This document shows positions 34,337 to 40,209 of a DNA stretch of 40,209 nt, piece after piece. The position numbers and the translations under genes are program-made. Position 1 is the stretch's first letter, and the number at the start of each line of letters is the position of its first letter. The stretch lies in the NCBI GenBank assembly GCA_016210055.1, contig JACQUZ010000133.1, positions 1-40,209 of the forward strand, in the 5' to 3' direction. The notes under the pieces are model-generated. The model had not been told where the DNA came from, ran no database searches, and was given only the letters and a program-made list of their open reading frames with translations. Source of the stretch: Deltaproteobacteria bacterium (lineage in GTDB: Bacteria; Myxococcota_A; Polyangia; Haliangiales; SHYZ01).

Positions 34337-36228
34337 TGGCACTCTTGCAAATTAGCGAGCCGGGCGAGGGGAAGGACAAGGAGGCATGCAAGGGGCGGGC
34401 TGTCGGAATTGATCTCGGCACGACCAATTCGCTCGTCGCCCACGTCAAAGAGGGCACGCCCGTCGTAATCCCGGACGAGAAGGGGCGGGTACTTCTCCCT
34501 TCCGTCGTACACTACGCTCACGCGGGTGGAGTCCTCGTCGGGCACGAAGCCAAGAGGTTGGCCTCGGAGTTCGCGGCGGATACCATTTCGTCGGCCAAGC
34601 GGCTCATGGGTCGTGGGCCGAACGACGCCGAGGCCGTGCGGAAGATGACGCCGCACGAGCTTTCAGCGGCCATTGGGCCAGTCGTCAAGTTCATGGTCGC
34701 CAATCGTAGCCGCGAGGTCACGCCCATGGAGGTGTCCGCGGAAATCCTCCGCGTTCTTCGGGATCGTGCAGAGGCTGCGCTCGGGGGTCCGCTGGACGGC
34801 GCTGTGATCACCGTGCCGGCCTATTTCGATGATGCCCAGCGGCAGGCCACCAGAGATGCCGGACGATTGGCCGGCCTCGAGGTGCTCAGGCTACTCAACG
34901 AACCGACTGCGGCGGCGCTGGCCTATGGGTTGGACAAGGGTTCTCAAGGGACGTACGCAGTGTATGACCTTGGGGGCGGGACGTTCGATATCTCCATCCT
35001 CAAGCTCGTCGACGGCGTGTTCGAAGTCAAAGCCACGGGGGGTGACTCCGCCCTCGGAGGCGATGACTTCGATTTAGCGGTTGCAGAGGTGGTGCTCCGC
35101 GAGATGGGCTTTCCTGATGGGGCAGGGGACCGCGCACTCGTGCGCCGGGTCCTCGATGCGGCGAGGCACGCACGCGAGCAGCTCACCACGGACGAGCAGG
35201 CCGAGCTCGTCGTCGGCGATCCACGCGGCTCGCGATTCCAGCGCGTGATTACCCGGCCCGAGCTGGACGCATGGATAAGGCCAATCGTTGAGCGAACGGG
35301 CGCCCCCTGTCGACGCGCCATCCGGGACGCTGGGATAGCGCCAGCCGAGCTCGACGGCGTGATTCTCGTGGGAGGCGCGACGCGCACGCCGCTCGTCAGG
35401 ACGCTTGTGAAGGATCTCTTCGGCAAGGCCCCCCTCGCCGACATCGATCCTGACCAGGTCGTTGCCCTTGGCGCTGCAGTCCAGGCGGACATCCTGGCCG
35501 GAAGTCGCAGTCGGGACGACGTGCTCCTCCTCGACGTGATTCCGCTTTCTCTTGGTCTCGAGACCATGGGTGGCGTCGTCGAGAAGATCATCCCCCGGAA
35601 CTCCACAATTCCCGCCGGCGCCCAGCAAGTGTTCACGACCTTTGCCGACAACCAGACGGGCTTTGATATCCACGTGGTCCAGGGTGAGCGGGACGCGGTC
35701 CAGCACTGTCGATCCTTGGCCCGTTTCACCCTGCGCGGTCTCCCGCCGGGGCCAGCGGGCATGGCGCGGGTGGAAATTACGTTTCTGGTCGACGCTGACG
35801 GGATTTTACGCGTCATGGCGCGTGAACTGACGGCGGGAATCGAGGCCTCGATTCAGGTGAAGCCGTCGTATGGCTTGTCCGATTCGGACATCGAGCGGAT
35901 GCTCTTGGAGTCGTTTGACCACGCCGAGGAGGACAAGCAGGCGCGCTTGCTCCTTACCGAGCGGGTGGAGGCGGATCGGATCCTTCTCTCTACGCGGGCG
36001 GCCATGCAAGAGAGCCCCGAGCTCCTCGCCATGGACGTGCGCGAAGGCATCGAGGCCGCCCTAGCTGTCCTGGAGCGCGAGAAGGCCGGCACCGACCACC
36101 GGGCGATCCACGCGGCGATCGAGGCACTGGACCTTGCCTCCAAGCCATTTGCCGAGCGCCGCATGAACCGAGCGATCGAGCGCGCCATGCAGGGGCGGAC
36201 CCTGAGCGAGCTGGAGCAAAAGCTGTAA
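34336..36228 (+). CDS. hscA: Hsp70-type chaperone HscA
   Basis: A 630-residue Hsp70 specialised for releasing clusters from IscU. The ATPase domain shows [62 protein letters not shown] and [11 protein letters not shown]. The peptide-binding domain begins near 390 with [17 protein letters not shown] and [14 protein letters not shown]. Length matches E. coli HscA (616). The start overlaps the hscB stop (TAATG), and its own stop overlaps the fdx start in the same way. Confidence 0.96.
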   Translation: MALLQISEPGEGKDKEACKGRAVGIDLGTTNSLVAHVKEGTPVVIPDEKGRVLLPSVVHYAHAGGVLVGHEAKRLASEFAADTISSAKRLMGRGPNDAEAVRKMTPHELSAAIGPVVKFMVANRSREVTPMEVSAEILRVLRDRAEAALGGPLDGAVITVPAYFDDAQRQATRDAGRLAGLEVLRLLNEPTAAALAYGLDKGSQGTYAVYDLGGGTFDISILKLVDGVFEVKATGGDSALGGDDFDLAVAEVVLREMGFPDGAGDRALVRRVLDAARHAREQLTTDEQAELVVGDPRGSRFQRVITRPELDAWIRPIVERTGAPCRRAIRDAGIAPAELDGVILVGGATRTPLVRTLVKDLFGKAPLADIDPDQVVALGAAVQADILAGSRSRDDVLLLDVIPLSLGLETMGGVVEKIIPRNSTIPAGAQQVFTTFADNQTGFDIHVVQGERDAVQHCRSLARFTLRGLPPGPAGMARVEITFLVDADGILRVMARELTAGIEASIQVKPSYGLSDSDIERMLLESFDHAEEDKQARLLLTERVEADRILLSTRAAMQESPELLAMDVREGIEAALAVLEREKAGTDHRAIHAAIEALDLASKPFAERRMNRAIERAMQGRTLSELEQKL

Positions 36229-36572
36229 TGCCGAAGGTCACATTCCTCCCGAGCGGCGTCGTGGCGGAGGTTCCACCAGGGACCACCATCCTCGCTGCTG
36301 CGCGAGGAGCAGGGGCGCCCGTGGGCTCTGCGTGCGGTGGTGCTTGCGCATGCTCGACGTGCCACGTTTGGGTGAAGACAGGGCTCGACACGCTCTCACC
36401 CGTCCAGGATGACGAGGACGACATCCTAGACAAGGCGTTCGACGTGCGCCCCGTGTCCAGGCTGGCCTGCCAGGCCAAGGTCGGCGGCGAGGACATCGAG
36501 TGCGAGATCACCCGGGAGAGCTTGCAGGCGTACTACGACGAGCATCCCGACGAAAGGCAGAGGCAGACATGA
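36228..36572 (+). CDS. fdx: ISC-type [2Fe-2S] ferredoxin
   Basis: A 114-residue ferredoxin that supplies electrons for cluster assembly. Ligands follow the adrenodoxin pattern: Cys36, Cys42 and Cys45 in [11 protein letters not shown], and Cys81 in RLACQAKV. The sequence [14 protein letters not shown] supplies the acidic partner-docking helix. ATG overlaps the hscA stop by one base, and its own stop overlaps the iscX start by four (ATGA). Confidence 0.95.
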   Translation: MPKVTFLPSGVVAEVPPGTTILAAARGAGAPVGSACGGACACSTCHVWVKTGLDTLSPVQDDEDDILDKAFDVRPVSRLACQAKVGGEDIECEITRESLQAYYDEHPDERQRQT

Positions 36573-36766
36573 AATGGACCGACGTGCGCGAGATCGCCGT
36601 GGCCCTCGCCGACAAGCACCCAGACGTGAAACCCCTCACGGTTCGGTTCACGGACTTGCATCGCTTTGTACGCGAGCTGCCGACGTTCGACGACGATCCA
36701 GAGCGATCCAACGAGAAGATCCTCGAAGCGATTCAGATGGCGTGGCTTGAAGAAACAGAATATTAG
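36569..36766 (+). CDS. iscX: IscX (YfhJ) iron-binding ISC accessory protein
   Basis: A 65-residue acidic helical protein that binds IscS and iron and tunes cysteine desulfurase activity. The sequence is closely similar to the E. coli protein: [19 protein letters not shown], the [11 protein letters not shown] block and the [16 protein letters not shown] end. Start at 36569 overlaps the fdx stop (ATGA). A longer frame from 36500 lies inside fdx and is not credible. This is the last gene of the operon, and its stop overlaps the convergent small peptide gene by 4 bases. Confidence 0.95.
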   Translation: MKWTDVREIAVALADKHPDVKPLTVRFTDLHRFVRELPTFDDDPERSNEKILEAIQMAWLEETEY

Positions 36767-36951
36767 CAGGCATAGACCCAGCTATACCCGTCGCAGGCTC
36801 CCTCGGAAAACACGGTGGTAATAAGGGTGCCGACAACGTCGGTAGCGTCCCCCTCGTACTCGACGCCTCCCTTCACAGCCCTGAGTTTCCTCGCGTCGAG
36901 CCGCCTCAGGGTTTCGCGGTTCAAGTTCATCTTTTTGGCCTTGTTCTTCAT
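36763..36951 (-). CDS. Small RiPP-like precursor peptide (class I lanthipeptide-like leader)
   Basis: A 62-residue peptide. The start at 36951 follows a strong ribosome binding site (GGGAGGTGA, about 5 bases upstream). The leader [20 protein letters not shown] ends in a double glycine (AVKGG, residues 25-29), the layout of class I lanthipeptide and related natural-product precursors (LNKETLRxL...GG). The core of about 33 residues holds several Thr (GTLITTVF), Ser and two Cys ([12 protein letters not shown]), which could form thioether or disulfide links. No LanB, LanC or radical SAM maturase lies in the window. A MATE exporter ends 144 bases upstream on the same strand. It could also be an unmodified secreted peptide. 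Confidence 0.6.
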   Translation of the reverse strand: MKNKAKKMNLNRETLRRLDARKLRAVKGGVEYEGDATDVVGTLITTVFSEGACDGYSWVYAC

Positions 36952-36952
36952 G

Positions 36953-36961
36953 AGGTCACCT
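36953..36961 (-). promoter_or_regulatory. Strong ribosome binding site of the small peptide gene
   Basis: Reading on the minus strand, GGGAGGTGA is close to the full complement of the 16S rRNA 3' end, with only a few bases before the ATG at 36951. It is among the strongest sites in the window and decides the start; a longer frame to 37059 would need none. Confidence 0.65.
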
Positions 36962-37095
36962 CCCTTGCAGTCGGCAAAGCAGCTTGCGTACCAGTTGCAA
37001 CTGCCTGAAATGACGCGGATGCACGCCGCAGGTGCGGACGTGGCATCCGCCCAGGTCATGGCGAAAGCAGACGCGGCGTCCGCTCGCCTGGCGCC

Positions 37096-38475
37096 TCACG
37101 CCCGGGCTATGGGACGCGATGTGATCACCCAAAATCGCACGGTCAGGCCAATGGCGACCACCGTGAGGCCCGCCGACAGTCCCCACCACAGGCCAGACGG
37201 GCCGAGCCCAAGTGGAAAACCGAAGACCCACGCGATGGGGATTCCGATGCCGTAGTGCCCGACCAGGTTGGCGTACAGCGGCGCCTTGGGGTCCCCAGCT
37301 CCGCGGAGCGCGCCAGCCGCGACCGACTGCGTGCCATCAGATAGTTGGAACACCGCAGCGATCATGAGCAAGGGGCAGGCGGTCGCGACAACCGACGCCG
37401 AGTTGGTGAGCATGCGGGCGAGGAGGGAAGGAATCGTGAGGAAGGCAAGCGACGCCATGGACATGAACGTCGCAGCGGCGACAAGCCCTACTTTTCCCGC
37501 ATGCCTTGCGCTCCTCTCGTTTCGCTGTCCGACGTGGCGCCCCACTCGAACGGCCGTTGCCGAGGAGATTCCCAGCGTCACGGTGAACGTGAGGCTCGCG
37601 AGCGTCATTGCGACCTGATGCCCGGCTGCAGCGAGCGCTCCCATGCGTCCTGCAAAGACGCCGGTCAAGGCAAACGCACCCACTTCGGCGAGGACTTGCA
37701 AGCCAAACGGAAGCCCAAGCCTGAGCACTGTCCGCTGAAGCGCTCGTTGATCGGCAGCGTGCAGGTCGCCTGGCGGTTTTGGAAGCGACTGGATCGCGCT
37801 GGCGACCACAAGCAGCGAGGATATGGTCGCCAAGCTTGACGCCAGCCCTGCGCCAAGAACCCCGAGGGCGGGAATACCGACGCCGGGCAGGCCTACCCAG
37901 TGCAAGGCCTGATCTCCATAAATGAGGAGGGCATTTCCAAAGACATTGCTGATGTTGGCCACGACGGTGGCGACCACGATCGGGCGAGTGATCCCCCTGG
38001 CCTGGAGATAGCTGCGAGCGGCCGAAAAAAGCAGGAACGGGACGGTGTTGGGGAGTCGACCAAGGAGATACCGCTGAACCTCCGAAGCAGTCCCTGCTTC
38101 CACCCCGACATGAACCAGGAACGGCGGGATCACCGCGAGCAACACCGTGAGCGGCAGCCCGACGAGCCACGCGATGCGGAGTCCCGTGCGCAGGACCTGC
38201 CTGGCCCGGGTCTCCTCGCCCGCACCGAGGGCTTGCGAGACAGGCGCGTCCATCCCTTGGACCATGCCCATGCCGAACAGCGTGAGGGCAAGGTAGATTC
38301 CATTCCCCACGCCGACTCCGCCCAGGGACGTGGGCCCGAGGCGTCCGACCATCGCAGTGTCGACCAGCCCCATGAGCTGGTTCCCGGCATGCCCGGCGAT
38401 GAGAGGCAAAGCCAAGCGGAGCTGCTCTCGCGCTTCAGAGCGTTCATCCCTGGCTTGGTGGATGGGCCCGAGCAT
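37096..38475 (-). CDS. MATE-family efflux transporter
   Basis: A 459-residue inner-membrane antiporter with about twelve helices in two similar halves. Family features: LALPLIAGHAGNQLMGLVDT and GRLGPTSLGGVGVGNGIY near the start, and in the second half QVLAEVGAFALTGVFAGRMG and QLSDGTQSVAAGALRGAGDP. MATE proteins export cationic drugs or metabolites using H+ or Na+ gradients. ATG at 38475 is chosen; the frame to 38559 only adds a soluble leader that runs into the divergent gene. The start codon region overlaps the divergent thioesterase promoter area. The small peptide gene follows on the same strand. Confidence 0.9.
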   Translation of the reverse strand: MLGPIHQARDERSEAREQLRLALPLIAGHAGNQLMGLVDTAMVGRLGPTSLGGVGVGNGIYLALTLFGMGMVQGMDAPVSQALGAGEETRARQVLRTGLRIAWLVGLPLTVLLAVIPPFLVHVGVEAGTASEVQRYLLGRLPNTVPFLLFSAARSYLQARGITRPIVVATVVANISNVFGNALLIYGDQALHWVGLPGVGIPALGVLGAGLASSLATISSLLVVASAIQSLPKPPGDLHAADQRALQRTVLRLGLPFGLQVLAEVGAFALTGVFAGRMGALAAAGHQVAMTLASLTFTVTLGISSATAVRVGRHVGQRNERSARHAGKVGLVAAATFMSMASLAFLTIPSLLARMLTNSASVVATACPLLMIAAVFQLSDGTQSVAAGALRGAGDPKAPLYANLVGHYGIGIPIAWVFGFPLGLGPSGLWWGLSAGLTVVAIGLTVRFWVITSRPIARA

Positions 38476-38515
38476 GGGGCACGCAGTATACTTCGTCGCC
38501 ACTGGAGGATGCCCC

Positions 38516-38929
38516 TTGCCCCCATTCCGATACGTGCAGACGGTTCGTTTCGGCGACATCGATCACGCCGGAATCGTTTTTTACCCGCGGTTTTTCAACT
38601 ACTGCCACATCGCCTTCGAGGAGCTCTTTGGCCAGGGCGAGTACTGTCGTGTTCTCGACGAGAGGCGCATTGGGTTCCCGGCAGTCCACGTGGAGTGCGA
38701 CTTCCAGCGCCCGCTCAGATTTGGAGATCGCGTCGCGGTGGACGTGCAACTCGTCCGCATGGGCGGGCGATCCTTGACGCTTCGCTACGTCCTCAGCAAG
38801 GAAGGAGATCCCTCGGGAGCCACCTGCGCCGAGGCCAAGATAACCTGCGCCATCGTGAACCTGGACACGTTCCAGTCCGTACCTCTCCCCGAGGGCCTGC
38901 GGCGGCTGTTTGAGGCGCTCAAACCGTAG
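38516..38929 (+). CDS. 4-hydroxybenzoyl-CoA thioesterase-family acyl-CoA thioesterase
   Basis: A 137-residue hot-dog-fold thioesterase. The active-site block FGDIDHAGIVFYPRFFNYCH contains the family's catalytic Asp (in IDHAG). The usual second region is RPLRFGDRVAVDVQLVRMG. Substrates of this branch are acyl- or aryl-CoA esters. I favour TTG at 38516, since GGAGG lies 7 bases upstream and the protein then matches the family length; an in-frame ATG at 38474 overlaps the MATE start and has no site. It precedes the SspB-domain gene by 37 bases. Confidence 0.85.
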   Translation: MPPFRYVQTVRFGDIDHAGIVFYPRFFNYCHIAFEELFGQGEYCRVLDERRIGFPAVHVECDFQRPLRFGDRVAVDVQLVRMGGRSLTLRYVLSKEGDPSGATCAEAKITCAIVNLDTFQSVPLPEGLRRLFEALKP

Positions 38930-38966
38930 CCTAGCATTGTCATCCCCCCGGTGTTATGTCTCCCTC

Positions 38967-39731
38967 GTGTCGGGAGACAACTCGAACCACCAGCGAATCG
39001 AGCAGGTCCTGAACTCCTTGGTCGAAAGGCGCCTCAGCGAGTCCCTGGAGCGCCTCGAAAAGGCCCTCGCCGCCTGGCGAGAGGGCAAGCTGGGCGTTCT
39101 CGCCACCCACGAGGAGGTCTTGCGACACGCACGGCGAGCAAGCAATCTATCCGACCGGGTCGTTCGCGCCGGGCTCGACGGACCCGCGGTGCTCCTTAGG
39201 GATGCTCTCGAGGCAGGGCTGCTCGACGAAGAGGAGTTCCGGGCCCTCGTGGGGCGTGAGCCAGGGGAGGTGGAGCTTCCCGCTTCGCTCGATGACGTGG
39301 GCGATGCGGCGCCCCGCTTGCCCGAAAAGCAATCGGTGTTGCGGGATATCTTAGAAAAGGGTCCGGCCCTGCTCCAGCTTGACGCTCGCCGGGAAGAGGT
39401 TGAGGTTCCGCCCGTGCACAAGGGGGACGCGCGGCTGGTGCTTCGCGTGGGCTACGGACTTCAGCCACCGATTCCAGACTTGGCTTTTGACAGCCAAGGC
39501 GTGCGAGCGACCTTGACCTTCCGGGGGACCCCCTGCCGTTGCCAGGTCCCCTGGCGTGCGGTGTACGCGATCGTCGGCGAGGACGGCCGCGGGATGGTGT
39601 GGCCAGAGGACGTCCCGCCCGATGTGGCGAAGGACGCGACAGACGCCACGGTCCTCAAGGGTCTCAAGGAACCTCCATCGGGCCCCAAAGAACCCTCCCC
39701 TCCTCGCAAGGGGCACCTGCGACTCGTTTAG
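38967..39731 (+). CDS. SspB-domain protein (ClpXP adaptor-like) with an N-terminal extension
   Basis: A protein of about 254 residues. The C-terminal half (about 140-230) matches SspB, the adaptor that delivers ssrA-tagged proteins to ClpXP: LVLRVGYGLQPPIPDLAFDS, then FRGTPCRCQVPWRAVYAIVG and GRGMVWPEDVPPDV. The tail (GPKEPSPPRKGHLRLV) is a Pro/Lys-rich linker ending in hydrophobic residues, like the ClpX-binding tail of SspB. The N-terminal 130 residues form a charged helical region (LVERRLSESLERLEKALAAW) not present in E. coli SspB (165 residues). GTG at 38967 is a plausible start; the frame opens at 38910 inside the thioesterase gene. The stop codon lies within the left arm of the repeat at 39727. 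Confidence 0.78.
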   Translation: MSGDNSNHQRIEQVLNSLVERRLSESLERLEKALAAWREGKLGVLATHEEVLRHARRASNLSDRVVRAGLDGPAVLLRDALEAGLLDEEEFRALVGREPGEVELPASLDDVGDAAPRLPEKQSVLRDILEKGPALLQLDARREEVEVPPVHKGDARLVLRVGYGLQPPIPDLAFDSQGVRATLTFRGTPCRCQVPWRAVYAIVGEDGRGMVWPEDVPPDVAKDATDATVLKGLKEPPSGPKEPSPPRKGHLRLV

Positions 39732-39795
39732 CCCGGATTATTCACCCGCGGATCGGCCGTCAGGCGACGGGAACAGGTGAATATTCCGGGCTAAA
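39727..39795. repeat. 20-bp inverted repeats around a 29-base centre
   Basis: Positions 39727-39746 (TTTAGCCCGGATTATTCACC) and 39776-39795 form an inverted repeat with one mismatch, closing the gap between the SspB-domain gene and the reductase gene. No U-run follows on either strand, so a standard bidirectional terminator is not well supported. The 69-bp size with terminal inverted repeats suits a miniature mobile element or a repetitive palindrome. The left arm supplies the SspB stop codon. Confidence 0.6.
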
Positions 39796-39800
39796 GTGGG

Positions 39801-40209
39801 TCAGGCGGCGCACTCGCCGTCGCCTGTTCGCACCTCGAACTGCTTGGCGTCGCCCAGGTCCGTGAAATCCTCGGGCCGAGCAGTCGCCTCATCGATCCTC
39901 GTGAGATCGGCGACTACTCGCTTGATCTCCTCGTCGGTAGCGCGGCGGAAGAAGCTCAGGGCGTTCTCGCCTTCGGTTCGTCGCTCAAGGTAATGCTCCA
40001 AGAGCCGAAGCACCGTGTCGCCCACGCGGTGCACCGGGATCTTGAGCACCTGCCGGCCAAAGACCGCTCCAGTCCTGTCCACCCCACCGCCCAGGTGGAG
40101 CGTGTACTCGGGCACGATGCGTTTCCCCACCCGGCGCATCCCCCCGTGAAAGCCCAATCCGGCGACATGGTGCTGGCCACACGAATTCGGGCAGCCGCTG
40201 ATCTTGATC
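39801..40209 (-). CDS. C-terminal part of a sirohaem sulfite/nitrite reductase
   Basis: The 5' end lies beyond the window. In the visible frame, which continues to the edge, the sequence reads IKISGCPNSCGQHHVAGLGF, the second half of the C-x5-C ... C-x3-C cluster and sirohaem ligand motif of ferredoxin-type sulfite and nitrite reductases (Sir/NirA/CysI). The following GGVDRTGAVFGRQVLKIPVH is typical of their C-terminal domain. The substrate cannot be decided from this fragment. Codon 1 of the visible part falls near 40208. It converges with the SspB-domain gene. Confidence 0.85.
   Translation of the reverse strand, partial: IKISGCPNSCGQHHVAGLGFHGGMRRVGKRIVPEYTLHLGGGVDRTGAVFGRQVLKIPVHRVGDTVLRLLEHYLERRTEGENALSFFRRATDEEIKRVVADLTRIDEATARPEDFTDLGDAKQFEVRTGDGECAA

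Noticed and set aside
36952..37059. Second Cys-rich peptide upstream of the RiPP-like gene (frame from 37059)
   Set aside because: It is in frame with the peptide but has no ribosome binding site and reads through the leader region after the MATE stop; the strong site at 36953-36961 sets the start downstream.
39727..39795. Bidirectional intrinsic terminator
   Set aside because: A stem is present, but neither side is followed by a U-run; a repeat element fits better, though termination is still possible.

Overview
The window looks like chromosomal DNA from a GC-rich, Gram-negative, delta-proteobacterium-like organism, most likely an uncultured myxobacterium (Myxococcota). The clues are many lipoproteins with lipoboxes, a Ser/Thr kinase next to a PP2C phosphatase, an RpoH-type sigma factor, RNase Y, a lipoprotein with VPD-type repeats and a Cys-rich tail, and a complete ISC iron-sulfur operon. 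The lineage is inferred from gene content only. Genes are densely packed, with many overlapping starts and stops. I saw no rRNA, tRNA, CRISPR array or intact insertion sequence.

Layout. 1-5607: a TPR lipoprotein, a zinc-ribbon membrane protein, and a minus-strand pair made of a TerB-like protein and a two-domain M16 peptidase lipoprotein. 5608-6009: no gene, but a 242-bp inverted-repeat element flanked by 12-bp direct repeats. 6010-12071: a lysine 2,3-aminomutase paralogue, PP2C phosphatase, Ser/Thr kinase with a receiver-like tail, cytochrome c lipoprotein, QueG and a metallo-hydrolase. 12229-18784: a repeat-bearing lipoprotein, a second lysine 2,3-aminomutase, endonuclease III, a DoxX protein, a lipoprotein, a second metallo-beta-lactamase-fold protein and an RlmL-like RNA methyltransferase. 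18781-20786: an FAD-linked oxidase coupled to a CoA-type Nudix hydrolase. 20843-22827: an A-type Fe-S carrier, divergent from a probable selenoprotein of the ArsC/Spx fold that is coupled to a rhodanese-MoeB/ThiF fusion. 22845-29981: a DUF1264 protein, a 1195-residue GltD-PyrK-like fusion, a sigma factor and RNase Y. 30026-36766: an MDR oxidoreductase, then a MerR regulator followed by iscS-iscU-iscA-hscB-hscA-fdx-iscX. 36763-39731: a small RiPP-like precursor, a MATE exporter, a thioesterase and an SspB-domain protein. 39801-end: the C-terminal part of a sulfite/nitrite reductase.

Most striking points. (1) At 21311-21661 an ArsC/Spx-like gene reads through an in-frame TGA that sits exactly where the family has its N-terminal redox cysteine. 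It would give a UxxC motif, and a compact hairpin lies at a SECIS-like distance downstream. (2) The ISC operon is headed by a MerR-family protein with a C-terminal five-cysteine cluster, where many proteobacteria have the Rrf2-type IscR; an inverted repeat lies in its leader. (3) A 62-residue peptide gene with a very strong ribosome binding site and a double-glycine leader resembles an orphan class I lanthipeptide precursor. (4) Two non-coding inverted repeats (5704-5945 and 39727-39795) look like miniature mobile elements or structured repeats.

Shared theme: many products handle sulfur, selenium or Fe-S chemistry (ISC operon, second A-type carrier, rhodanese-MoeB, radical-SAM KamA pair, QueG, Nth, sulfite/nitrite reductase).
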